A stretch of DNA of 23,207 nt from an uncultured Eggerthellaceae bacterium. GTDB taxonomy: Bacteria; Actinomycetota; Coriobacteriia; Coriobacteriales; Eggerthellaceae. The DNA lies in contig CAJURO010000010.1 of the NCBI GenBank assembly GCA_910588985.1, positions 47,389 to 70,595 on the forward strand, read 5' to 3'. This document shows, piece by piece, positions 6,628-13,958 of this stretch. Under the pieces are notes generated by a model. The model made no database searches. It had not been told where the DNA came from and saw only the letters and a program-made list of their open reading frames with translations. Every line of letters starts with the position of its first letter. Within the stretch, counting starts at the first letter, position 1. The position numbers and the translations under genes are program-made.

Positions 6628-7596
6628 TTACAAAGGCGCAAAGCCCCTGAGATGTTCTTTATCAGGACTCAGTGAGATTCGCTTTCTGCAGCACTCCTCG
6701 AACTGCGCGATGTAGTCGCGTTGGTCAGTGCTTATCTTGCCTTGTTTCGCAAAGGCGAGGCCGATCGTGAATCGGGTGGCACCTTCGATAGGGGCGAAGG
6801 TCACGCCATCGATGGGTGGTGCGAGCTGTACGCTGAGCGAATCGCTGAACGAGATGGCCTGTCCTGATTCCACATAGCCGCTGATGCGTGCCTGGCTGGA
6901 TGTGTGGGTCACCACACGCTGGAAGGGAGAGTCTTGGAAGAGCTCAGAGAGCATGCGGTTGAGCGTTGGGTCGTTGTAGTAGGCGATGGGCATCTGCGCG
7001 ATCTCCCGCGTCGTAAGAGGTGCTCCTTTTTCGCCGATCAGCTCGGGCGTGCCGACGACAAGAAGATCGTTCTTGAAAAGCGTGATGAACTCGATGCTCT
7101 CGTTGCCTTCAAGGAGCGTGAGCTCAAGATCGGGCAAGCAGAGCGCTCCCACCTTGCTGGCTTGCTCATCGTCAAGGCCCCCCAGAATATCAGGATAGTC
7201 TTCCTCGATGATCATCACATCGTTCAGTCCGTAACGAGCAATGTCATCGTGCAAGAGGGAGAAGAGCGTGTCGGCCACGTAAGGCATCGCATGCAGCGTG
7301 AAGGGCTTCCGCTTTGTGAGATGCTTTGCGGGATGCACGGTATATCGTGACATCTCAGCTTTCAGGGTAGCCTTATCTTCAAGGCAACGTTGTGCGAGCG
7401 GTATCAGGGCGCGACCAGCATCGGTAAGCTCGATACGTATTCCATGCCTGTCGAAGAGGTGACAGTCAAGCTCGCGTTCAAGGGACTGGATGGATTTGCT
7501 CAACCCTTGTTGGGAAACATAGAGGCGCTTCGATGCCTCAGTGAATGAGCCACATTCGGCGACGCCAAGAAAGTAGGTGAGCGATTCGAACCTCAT
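6628..7596 (-). CDS. LysR-family transcriptional regulator
   Basis: From the ATG at 7596 the protein is 322 residues. It opens with the LysR winged helix-turn-helix MRFESLTYFLGVAECGSFTEASKRLYVSQQGLSKSIQSLE, then the linker helix and a two-lobed effector domain (about 90-300). A longer in-frame start at 7692 exists, but the extra 32 residues are Arg/Lys-rich and unlike the family. A good ribosome site (AGGGGAG) precedes 7596. The gene is divergent from the molybdoenzyme operon and lies upstream of the dehydrogenase pair, so it could control either. LysR proteins commonly regulate the divergent neighbour, and dyads lie in the shared upstream region. Confidence 0.93.
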   Translation of the reverse strand: MRFESLTYFLGVAECGSFTEASKRLYVSQQGLSKSIQSLERELDCHLFDRHGIRIELTDAGRALIPLAQRCLEDKATLKAEMSRYTVHPAKHLTKRKPFTLHAMPYVADTLFSLLHDDIARYGLNDVMIIEEDYPDILGGLDDEQASKVGALCLPDLELTLLEGNESIEFITLFKNDLLVVGTPELIGEKGAPLTTREIAQMPIAYYNDPTLNRMLSELFQDSPFQRVVTHTSSQARISGYVESGQAISFSDSLSVQLAPPIDGVTFAPIEGATRFTIGLAFAKQGKISTDQRDYIAQFEECCRKRISLSPDKEHLRGFAPL

Positions 7597-7757
7597 GGCT
7601 TCTCTCCCCTTCCGAGAAACCCGCCTTTGAAGGCGTTTGCCACATTGCTTTCGCGTTCCGCATATCTTGCTGGTGGTCTTGCGAATCCCCAAGCGCTTGT
7701 AGGCAGGTGGCTTTTTATGCTACCCATCAACCGTATCAAACGTGCGGGCAAGCTTCA

Positions 7758-7797
7758 ACAACTTCGGGTTGTACGTTTACCAACTTTTACCTGTTGG
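7758..7797. promoter_or_regulatory. Dyads between LysR and molybdoenzyme genes (possible LysR operator)
   Basis: Two nearby dyads occur: ACAAC-N5-GTTGT at 7758-7772 and CCAAC-N8-GTTGG at 7780-7797. The half-sites are alike. LysR regulators bind several spaced dyads in the region shared with their divergent target, and the second dyad overlaps the predicted -35 of the molybdoenzyme operon. Assignment to this regulator is inference. Confidence 0.45.
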
Positions 7798-7823
7798 AAC
7801 TCGCAATTCTTACCTTCTATCAT
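7794..7823 (+). promoter_or_regulatory. Probable promoter of the molybdoenzyme operon
   Basis: TTGGAA (7794-7799) and TATCAT (7818-7823) are spaced 18 bp apart. They would start transcription near 7830, giving a leader of about 55 nt before the ATG at 7886. Overlap of the -35 with a dyad suggests regulated expression. Confidence 0.45.
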
Positions 7824-7885
7824 CGAAAGTGGCAAGGGAGATGATGTCTCCTTGTCGAAGAGAGGAATTGAGAGGAGTGAAAAGC

Positions 7886-10066
7886 ATGCCCATCAAGAAG
7901 ACGAGAACCATGTGCACTACCTGTCACGCTCGATGCGGGGTCATTGTGTACTCTGACGGCGACGAGATCGTCAAGATCGAGGGAGATCCAGACAATCCTA
8001 AGTCGTTCGGTGTCATCTGTGGCGCTGGTATGTCTGAGCGTGAGATCCACAATGACACGGAGGGGCGTTTGCTTTACCCGATGAAGCGCGTCGGACCGCG
8101 CGGCAGCGGAGAGTGGGAGCGCATCACCTGGGATGAGGCGCTCGACACGATCGCGCGTGAGTCGAAGCGCATCATCGAGGAATATGGCCCTGATGCCATC
8201 ATCACTGGTCAGGGGACGGGACGTACGACGAACCACTGGCATATTCGCCTGAATTCGACGCTTGGGCAGGAGAGTTGGTCGCTTGTACCAACGCATGTCT
8301 GCCTCATGCCGCATATCCTGCCGAATGCTATCTCGCTTGGCATCTATAGCCCAGCAGATGGCGACCTTGCGAATTCAGGAACCATGGTGCTTTGGGGACA
8401 GAACCCTGCTATGGAGCGCGGCATCATGAAGCGCATCCTTGACAATCAGAAGAGCGGTGCGAACCTTATCGTCATCGACTCGCGCTTCCAAGATATGTCC
8501 AAGCATGCTGACCTTGCTATCCAGCCTCGCCCTGGCACTGATGGGGCTCTTGCTCTTGGCATCATCCGCGAGGTCATCAAGAATGGGTGGTATGACCAAG
8601 ACTGGATCGATAACTGGACGTATGGTTTCGACGCACTGAAGGAGCGTGTAGAGCCTTGGACGCCTGAGCGTACTGCGGAGATCTGCTGGATCGATGCAGA
8701 GGACGTGGTGACCGCCGCTCGCATGATGGGGCAAGATGGTCCCGTTGGCATGATGGTGGGCTTGGGGCCAGGATGCATGCATACGAACGCCATCCAGAAT
8801 GGCCGCGCTGTGGCTTGCCTGCAAGGCCTTCTTGGTCATATCGATGTGCCTGGCGGCGTGAACGTTCCCATCGCCTTCTCTGTGATGCTTGACGATAAGA
8901 TCACGCTCTGGGATTCATCAAAGGATCCGGCGCGTCCAGACCTGTTCACCTTTGGTGGCGACAAGCATCCGCTCTACAAGGCATTCGGGCGCTCTAATGA
9001 TCCGAATACGGTCTTCAAGGCCATCATCACCGGGGATCCTAAGCCCATCAAGATGTTCGTTGCTATCGCTGATGACCCGCTTCTGTGCTATGAGGATGCG
9101 AACTTGACGTATGAGGCAATGACGAGTCCTAATCTTGATCTGGTCGTTGTCAAGGATTTCTATCTTTCGCCTACGGCGAAGCTTGCTGACATCGTGCTGC
9201 CTACGGCCGACTGGTCAGAGCGGTGCACCTATGACGAAGAGCTTGACGGTCCGTTCATCCTTTCGTTCGATCAAGCGGTGCCTGCGCCTGGTGAATGCTG
9301 GGATGACTGGAAGTTCTTCCTTGAGTGGGGCAAGCGCATGGATCCAGAGGCTTGGCCCTGGAAGGACGAGAAGGAGATGGTCCTCTGGCGTCTGAAGGAG
9401 TTCTACAACTACGACCTTACATGGGACGAATTCCAAGAAACGCCTGTCAGAATGGCAGGGTCGGCAGATCCTACGGCAGAGCCTGTCTATAAGAAGTACG
9501 AGAAAGGGCTTTTGCGGCCTGACGGTCAGCCTGGCTTCCCCACGGTAACAGGCAAGATAGAGTTCTCTTCGCCTGCAATGGAAGCGTTCGGATATGACCC
9601 GGTCCCTGATTACACCGAGCCAGCTGAAAGCCCGATAAGCCAGCCAGAGCTTGCCAAGGAATATCCGCTCATCGGATCTACAGGTCACCGTGTTTACAGC
9701 TTCTTCCATTCAGCTTGGACGAACGTTCCTGCTCAGCGCTATTTCTATCCTGAGCCATTCGTCGTCATCCATCCCGACGATGCGGCGGAATACAAGATCT
9801 CTGATGGTGAATGGGTGACCATCTCCTCTCCGCGCGGAAAGATCATTTCCAAGGCATTGGTCTCCCGTGAGGCGAAGAAGGGCGTCGTGTTCATCCCACG
9901 TCCTGCATGGCGCGATGAGTGCAAGGCCCTGGGACTGCCAGGCTATGGTTGGGACAAGGCCAATGGCAACGTCCTAGTTCCGTCAGAACCTGCCGAGCCT
10001 GGATATGGCGCTACTGCCATGCGTTCATTCCTGTGCAAGATCGAGCCTGGAAGAGGTGATATGTAA
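7886..10066 (+). CDS. Soluble molybdopterin oxidoreductase, large subunit (DMSO reductase family)
   Basis: The 726-residue protein binds a bis-pterin guanine dinucleotide Mo or W cofactor and one [4Fe-4S] cluster. N-terminal cysteines C10-x2-C13-x3-C17-x27-C45 hold the cluster. C139 in THVCLMPH is the likely metal ligand. WGQNPAMERG, DIVLPTADWSER and a C-terminal domain starting near GSTGHRVYSFFHS are typical of the family. No Tat signal is present, so the enzyme is cytoplasmic. The closest family I can recall is acetylene hydratase / transhydroxylase / catechol dehydroxylase-like proteins. The acetylene hydratase catalytic Asp after the second cluster Cys appears to be His14 here, which argues against that activity. 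The ATG at 7886 has AGAGGAG in front; a longer start at 7742 is unlikely. The stop overlaps the next start (TAATG). Substrate unknown. Confidence 0.93.
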   Translation: MPIKKTRTMCTTCHARCGVIVYSDGDEIVKIEGDPDNPKSFGVICGAGMSEREIHNDTEGRLLYPMKRVGPRGSGEWERITWDEALDTIARESKRIIEEYGPDAIITGQGTGRTTNHWHIRLNSTLGQESWSLVPTHVCLMPHILPNAISLGIYSPADGDLANSGTMVLWGQNPAMERGIMKRILDNQKSGANLIVIDSRFQDMSKHADLAIQPRPGTDGALALGIIREVIKNGWYDQDWIDNWTYGFDALKERVEPWTPERTAEICWIDAEDVVTAARMMGQDGPVGMMVGLGPGCMHTNAIQNGRAVACLQGLLGHIDVPGGVNVPIAFSVMLDDKITLWDSSKDPARPDLFTFGGDKHPLYKAFGRSNDPNTVFKAIITGDPKPIKMFVAIADDPLLCYEDANLTYEAMTSPNLDLVVVKDFYLSPTAKLADIVLPTADWSERCTYDEELDGPFILSFDQAVPAPGECWDDWKFFLEWGKRMDPEAWPWKDEKEMVLWRLKEFYNYDLTWDEFQETPVRMAGSADPTAEPVYKKYEKGLLRPDGQPGFPTVTGKIEFSSPAMEAFGYDPVPDYTEPAESPISQPELAKEYPLIGSTGHRVYSFFHSAWTNVPAQRYFYPEPFVVIHPDDAAEYKISDGEWVTISSPRGKIISKALVSREAKKGVVFIPRPAWRDECKALGLPGYGWDKANGNVLVPSEPAEPGYGATAMRSFLCKIEPGRGDM

Positions 10067-10401
10067 TGAGTAGGGTAGATGGCGGCGGCATTGCTATGCT
10101 GCTTGATCTGGATGATTGCATCGGGTGCTACGGCTGCGAGGCGGCTTGTCGCGAAACGTATCGGTACCCCTATCATGAGGATTGGATGAAGGTCATCCGG
10201 CGTGAGCCGTTCCTCGTGGATGGAAAGCTTCGCCAGTATCACGAGATCGCACCCGTGTTGGACAAGTGCCGTGCCTGCTATGAGGCTGATCCCAATCCGC
10301 TTTGCGTGACCGGGTGTGCCGCACAGTGCCTGAAGATCGGACCGTTCGACGAGATCGTCAAGGAGGCGGAAGGGCGTCACTGCGCCATCTACACCGCCTA
10401 G
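10066..10401 (+). CDS. Small [4Fe-4S] electron-transfer subunit of the molybdoenzyme
   Basis: The 111-residue ferredoxin-like protein has C18-x2-C21-x2-C24-x3-C28 and C68-x2-C71-x8-C80-x3-C84, plus C88. This is enough for two [4Fe-4S] clusters, against four in DmsB-type subunits of about 200 residues. No signal peptide or membrane segment is seen. The start codon overlaps the large-subunit stop (TAATG), so translation is coupled and the two proteins very likely form a soluble complex. No membrane anchor or TorD-like chaperone gene follows, so electrons probably come from a soluble donor. Confidence 0.92.
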   Translation: MSRVDGGGIAMLLDLDDCIGCYGCEAACRETYRYPYHEDWMKVIRREPFLVDGKLRQYHEIAPVLDKCRACYEADPNPLCVTGCAAQCLKIGPFDEIVKEAEGRHCAIYTA

Positions 10402-10426
10402 GTTCGATGTAAGGTGATGCATGATC

Positions 10427-10462
10427 CGAGAGGAAAGGAGGCAGCGCTTTCCTTTCCTCTCG
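10427..10462. terminator. 13-bp hairpin between convergent genes
   Basis: CGAGAGGAAAGGA (10427-10439) pairs with TCCTTTCCTCTCG (10450-10462) around a 10-nt loop. It lies between the end of the Fe-S subunit gene and the end of the minus-strand split-barrel gene. There is no T-run, so a bidirectional termination role is likely but not certain. Confidence 0.55.
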
Positions 10463-10502
10463 CTCAAGAGGTCAGGATCTCATGCAGCACGGTAGCCAAG
10501 GT

Positions 10503-10913
10503 CTAAGCGAGCTGTTTGCCCGCGTCGGGGCCTGCAGCCATCTGGTAGACCGCATCTACCTGCACGAAGCAGCCGCCCTTGGCTCTGATGGGCAGTCCCA
10601 TCGAGGCGAATTTGGCGTCCACCTTCTCTTTCTGCGCTCTAAACTCTTCGCCATCTTTGACGTAACGAGCTATCCCGTGGATCTGGAAAGCGTCATGACC
10701 TGTCCAAAAAGCAATGGCCACGTTCTGATTCTCTTTAAGATTGGCGAGCGTTTTATTGAAGAACTGATCCGAGATATAGACCGTTTGGTCGTCAATGACG
10801 GCTTTCATCCCGATTGCGGCTCCGTTGGGCGCTCCTTCTGCATTCGCAGTGCAGAGCACCATGTTCTCAGCAGTTTCGAAGAGCTCTTTTACCTCTTGCG
10901 CCATGATTGCCAT
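10503..10913 (-). CDS. Pyridoxamine 5'-phosphate oxidase-like FMN-binding split-barrel protein
   Basis: The 136-residue protein matches the small single-domain flavin reductase/PNPOx-like family. It has a first helix followed by NMVLCTANAEGAPNGAAIGMKAVIDDQTVYISDQF, then KTLANLKENQNVAIAFW and HGIARYVKDGEEF. These resemble the FMN-phosphate and dimer-interface regions of the family. It is shorter than true PdxH (about 210 residues) and lacks its C-terminal pyridoxal-binding part, so vitamin B6 synthesis is unlikely. FMN, F420 or heme binding are all possible. The ATG at 10913 has only a weak AGAGA site; another in-frame ATG is at 10904. It is divergent from the membrane heme protein gene, with an 82-bp shared upstream region. 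Confidence 0.85.
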   Translation of the reverse strand: MAIMAQEVKELFETAENMVLCTANAEGAPNGAAIGMKAVIDDQTVYISDQFFNKTLANLKENQNVAIAFWTGHDAFQIHGIARYVKDGEEFRAQKEKVDAKFASMGLPIRAKGGCFVQVDAVYQMAAGPDAGKQLA

Positions 10914-10995
10914 GATGATCTCTTTCTCTTGATGGTACTGTGTAAGGAGCTTATCTGTAGATTATTGCACGGAAGCGAAGAGGAGAGAAGGCAGC

Positions 10996-11844
10996 ATGGC
11001 TTCAACTCACCATGGCGCTCAGGCCAGAGTTGCTCTGAGCCTGGTGCTTTGCCTTTTGCTTATCCTTGAGATGCTCCATGATCTTACAGGGGACCTGTTA
11101 CATGAGCTCTTCGCCCTGCTTTTCGCGGTCGCTCTTATCGTTCATATCGTGCTGTCTAGGAAATGGATCAGTGCTGCGTGGAGGGGTGCTTTGCAGCAAA
11201 GGACGCGGAAGGCGAAGAACGTTGTTCGCCTTGTCGTGATGCTTGTTCTTTTGATCGTCGCTGTAGTTTTGGCGATCACTTCGCTTCTCATCAGCCACGT
11301 GCTTGAAGAGGCAGGAGTCGTTTTCTTCATTCCTGGTTACGATCGGTTCACTTTGCGCATCATTCACACAATATGCGCCTATGTTCTTTGCGCAGCAGCT
11401 CTTGTGCATATTGCGTTGCAGTATCTTTCTGTGATCAAAGCTTTCCATATTCCTTACGATCCTTCGCGACGCAAGATCCTCGATTCTGTTGCAACAGGAG
11501 CAGCGGTGCTAGGGATCATCGCCTTGGGCATCTCTTGCTCTGCCGATATTAGCCAAAGAGAACGTGGCTCTGGAAAAGGTAACCGACAAGGTGATGGAAG
11601 CGGCAAGGGGCGAGGCGCCGAAAACGGCAAGGGGCATGGCGCTGGAAACGGTCAAAATCGCGCGAATAGAGCTCATCGATCATTCGACGAGCTCTCCCCA
11701 TGGGCGATCGGTGATACAGAGAGCACTGTCTTGGGTGATCTGCCAATGGATCTGGCACGTGGCGTCGAGCAAGATCCGATCATGGCTCGCCAAGATGATC
11801 GCACCAGGGTATTCGCCGAGAGCATGCTCAAGCGCCTCCACTGA
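10996..11844 (+). CDS. Probable bis-heme b membrane protein (DUF4405/cytochrome b561-like)
   Basis: The 282-residue protein has membrane segments at about 11-30, 35-54, 76-100, 122-146 and 161-180. Two pairs of histidines with the same spacing lie in helices: H36-x13-H50 and H124-x13-H138. This is a heme-ligation pattern expected of four-helix b-type cytochromes, and HELFALLFAVALIVHIVLSRKW matches DUF4405-like proteins. Residues about 188-230 are a soluble tail of low complexity rich in Gly, Lys, Asn and Arg. The last 54 residues are read antisense to the end of the ABC-F gene, an overlap of 165 bp, and may have arisen by loss of an earlier stop codon. GGAGAGAAGG precedes the ATG. Likely role: electron transfer at the membrane; partner unknown. 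Confidence 0.8.
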   Translation: MASTHHGAQARVALSLVLCLLLILEMLHDLTGDLLHELFALLFAVALIVHIVLSRKWISAAWRGALQQRTRKAKNVVRLVVMLVLLIVAVVLAITSLLISHVLEEAGVVFFIPGYDRFTLRIIHTICAYVLCAAALVHIALQYLSVIKAFHIPYDPSRRKILDSVATGAAVLGIIALGISCSADISQRERGSGKGNRQGDGSGKGRGAENGKGHGAGNGQNRANRAHRSFDELSPWAIGDTESTVLGDLPMDLARGVEQDPIMARQDDRTRVFAESMLKRLH

Positions 11845-13185
11845 TCCCGCATCCAAATGGTTGGTAGGTTCATCGAGTATCAGCAGGTTCGGCTCATGTA
11901 GAAGCTGTTCAGCAATGAGCAGTTTCTTGAGCTCTCCTGGGCTTATGTTGGATCCGTCACGCAGTCTCTTCGGGTTGGTGTTCAAGCCTGCGACCAACGA
12001 AAGGACCCGTCCAGCATCAGAGGGATCGAGAGCGTGGAGACGATCAAGCGCCTCGCGCCTGAGAGGATCATCAACTTCTTGGGGAATGTAGGCCCATTCG
12101 ATCTGTTCGGGAATCAAGGAGCACAGACGACGAATAAGCGTTGTCTTGCCTGCTCCATTCGCTCCCGAAAGGCTTACATGATCAGTTGGTCCCACCCAAA
12201 GCGATGGGACGTGGAGCGATAGCTCTCCCTGGGTAAGATCCTGTTCAGGCAGGTGAAGCACGAACTTTGAGCGAGCTGCTTTTCCTGGAAACTGGATATG
12301 CTCTTCGTACCGTTTTGCTATGTGGCTTTCTTGGGTCGCTTTATGAGCGCGAACCATGCGGCTTTCCATCGACTTCACAGCGCGCCCTGCGATCGCGTCT
12401 TTGGAAGAGACCTTGGCGCGCCCGAGCTTCTCACGGCTGTCGCTATCCTGTTTGTCCAGATGCTTTGCGCTTAGCCGCTTTGTTGAACGGGCTGCTTCTC
12501 TATTTCTCCGATCTGCCTCGGCCTGCAATCGCTGCTCTTCTCTCCGTGCGTTCTTATGACTTCTCATCTGTGCTGACCTGTCTTGGCGCAATTGGTTCAT
12601 CACCTTTGTGTAACCGCCAGGATGCATGCTCACGCGTCCTTCTTCGAAGATGGCGCACTGTTCGACAAGCGCATCAAGCAGCGCACGATCATGTGAGATC
12701 AAGATCCCTATCCCTTTGAGCGAGCGCAGGCTTTCAAGCAGCGCGTTGCGTGTTGGGCTGTCCACATCGTTCGTGGGCTCGTCGAGGATGAGCACATCAG
12801 GATGCATGCCAAGCGCACAAGCGATCTGCATGCGCTTCTTCTGGCCGCCCGAGAGATGGTCGTAATCCCAGAGCCATGCATCGTCGATCATAAGGGTGTT
12901 GCGAATTCGCATCGCGCCAGGGCTCCAATCGCTTGCGAAATCAGCGAGGTTGTCGGGAGCGATGGATGTATCCTGCGGGCAGTATGCCGTGAACAATGTT
13001 GGAGCGACCGTGCCTGCATGTGCCTTGATCTTGCCTGCGACAATGAGGGCAAGCGTGGTCTTTCCGCAGCCGTTGTCGCCGATCAATCCTGTCCAGCCTT
13101 CGGGGAAGGTGACGCTTACCTTATCGAGCGTACACTCGCTTGCATCTTCGTAAGAGTAGGTGATGTCTTTCAGGTGTAACTGCAT
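11680..13185 (-). CDS. ABC-F family ATPase (possible ribosome protection protein)
   Basis: The 501-residue protein has two ATPase domains on one chain and no membrane segments. Domain 1 has Walker A GDNGCGKTT, signature LSGGQKKR and Walker B VLILDEPTND. Domain 2 has GANGAGKTT, ISPGELKK and LLILDEPTNHLD. Between them (about 215-330) is a long, Arg/Lys/Glu-rich linker, the ABC-F hallmark that reaches into the ribosome. Members either tune translation or dislodge ribosome antibiotics. The leader below argues for the antibiotic-responsive kind, but the drug class cannot be told. The ATG at 13185 has a strong GGAGGT site; a longer start at 13275 is unlikely. The last 165 bp overlap the cytochrome gene tail to tail. 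Confidence 0.92.
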   Translation of the reverse strand: MQLHLKDITYSYEDASECTLDKVSVTFPEGWTGLIGDNGCGKTTLALIVAGKIKAHAGTVAPTLFTAYCPQDTSIAPDNLADFASDWSPGAMRIRNTLMIDDAWLWDYDHLSGGQKKRMQIACALGMHPDVLILDEPTNDVDSPTRNALLESLRSLKGIGILISHDRALLDALVEQCAIFEEGRVSMHPGGYTKVMNQLRQDRSAQMRSHKNARREEQRLQAEADRRNREAARSTKRLSAKHLDKQDSDSREKLGRAKVSSKDAIAGRAVKSMESRMVRAHKATQESHIAKRYEEHIQFPGKAARSKFVLHLPEQDLTQGELSLHVPSLWVGPTDHVSLSGANGAGKTTLIRRLCSLIPEQIEWAYIPQEVDDPLRREALDRLHALDPSDAGRVLSLVAGLNTNPKRLRDGSNISPGELKKLLIAEQLLHEPNLLILDEPTNHLDAGSVEALEHALGEYPGAIILASHDRILLDATCQIHWQITQDSALCITDRPWGELVE

Positions 13186-13334
13186 GATGAACCTCCGTAG
13201 CAAGGAGGTCGCGCAGGTTGAAGCACGGAGGGCATTTGCAGGATAAAGGGAATGGTTGAGGCTGCAGAAGCGCATAACGATGCGGCACCAAGCGCGACCA
13301 GATGAAAATCAGTCGTTGGTTGCCAAAATGGCAT
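13170..13334 (-). CDS. Candidate upstream ORF (54 residues) in the ABC-F leader
   Basis: An ATG at 13334 opens a 54-residue frame that begins MPFWQPTTDFHLVALGAA and ends in a Pro/Cys/Ser-rich stretch. Its stop codon lies 16 bp inside the ABC-F gene in another frame. A weak GAAGAGA precedes the ATG. Translation would carry a ribosome through the hairpins that hide the ABC-F ribosome site and end beside its start codon. I do not recognise the peptide. It may be a leader peptide or a chance frame. Confidence 0.3.
   Translation of the reverse strand: MPFWQPTTDFHLVALGAASLCASAASTIPFILQMPSVLQPARPPCYGGSSCSYT
13191..13231 (-). promoter_or_regulatory. Hairpins that hide the ABC-F ribosome binding site
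   Basis: The ABC-F ribosome site GGAGGT (minus strand 13196-13191) can pair with ACCTCC at 13209-13204 with a 7-nt loop. Its overlapping ACGGAGG (13198-13192) can instead pair with CCTCCGT at 13231-13225, extended by GC/GC past one bulge. Two exclusive anti-ribosome-site segments are typical of translational attenuators. The ribosome site itself is unusually strong, so masking is a plausible control. Confidence 0.55.
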
Positions 13335-13348
13335 CGTTATCTCTTCAT

Positions 13349-13393
13349 TCACAGTGCCTTTCTCGGGGCGCTGCTTGCCAAAGGCCGCGCCAT
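13349..13393 (-). CDS. Candidate 14-residue leader ORF upstream of ABC-F
   Basis: A short frame encodes MARPLASSAPRKAL. It begins about 6-10 nt after the predicted transcription start, so it would be almost leaderless, and has no clear ribosome site. It also contains a GGCGC/GCGCC stem. Leader peptides of this size control many ribosome-protection and methylase genes. The evidence is positional only. Confidence 0.25.
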   Translation of the reverse strand: MARPLASSAPRKAL

Positions 13394-13405
13394 GATGTTC
13401 TGGCC

Positions 13406-13436
13406 ATTGTAGCATGGGCGGGTCATGCTGCTTGAA
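13406..13436 (-). promoter_or_regulatory. Candidate extended -10 promoter of the ABC-F gene
   Basis: On the minus strand TGCTACAAT gives an extended -10 (TACAAT at 13411-13406). A weak -35 (TTCAAG) lies 19 bp upstream. Transcription would start near 13399, leaving a leader of about 210 nt before the ABC-F ATG, long for a simple gene. Confidence 0.45.
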
Positions 13437-13577
13437 CCGATCCTTCCAATGCGTGGTCGATCCTGAGAAAAGCCCTTGATGATGCAGGAGGTTGCCCATT
13501 TTGAGTTTCCGTGCTCTCATCCAGCGATTTCCTGCGATACTGGATGTGATGATGAAATGATGTCGGAAGGTGCCGAT

Positions 13578-13907
13578 ATGGATCTCTACGAGGCTCTTGC
13601 TGCAAAGATCGCAGAATATGACAGCGGGTCCGTTGGGGGAGAGGTACCAGGGTTCGATGCATGGGATGATGCTGCCCGCGATTATCTTGAAGCAGTATGC
13701 AAGAGCGTTGCAGAGGGTGAGAGCGCTCTGTCCGTCTATGAGCGAATGAAAGCTGACCTTCCCCGCTTAGAAGAGCTTGTTGAGGCTGAAGAGGCTTCCT
13801 ATACCTTTGATTGGTATGACGATCACTATTACATAAAGATCTACTCAGGCCAGGTGCAGGCCTGCAAGTTCGTTCTGTCTTTATGCGAAGCTCTCGTCAG
13901 TGAATGA
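13578..13907 (+). CDS. Small acidic protein of unknown function
   Basis: From the ATG at 13578 the protein has 109 residues and is strongly acidic. It appears to be mostly helical (MDLYEALAAKIAEYDSGS, then a helical middle at about 27-80), followed by a short Tyr/Trp-rich piece, YTFDWYDDHYYIKIYSG, and a last helix with two Cys. There is no signal peptide or membrane segment. GGAAGGTG is well placed before this ATG. Longer in-frame starts (13476, 13560) lack such a site. It stands alone between the divergent ABC-F gene and the convergent dehydrogenase gene. I do not recognise a family. Confidence 0.75.
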   Translation: MDLYEALAAKIAEYDSGSVGGEVPGFDAWDDAARDYLEAVCKSVAEGESALSVYERMKADLPRLEELVEAEEASYTFDWYDDHYYIKIYSGQVQACKFVLSLCEALVSE

Positions 13908-13958
13908 CAACCCTGAGGGGCTGTTGCTCAACCGCGGACAACAGAGCTTGAAAGGCGT

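Noticed and set aside
7597..7692. 32-residue N-terminal extension of the LysR protein
   Set aside because: It is Arg/Lys-rich and unlike LysR N-termini; the ATG at 7596 has AGGGGAG and begins exactly at the helix-turn-helix domain.
7742..7885. N-terminal 48-residue extension of the molybdoenzyme
   Set aside because: It would translate through the predicted promoter and dyads, has no family similarity, and the ATG at 7886 has a good ribosome site just before the cluster motif.
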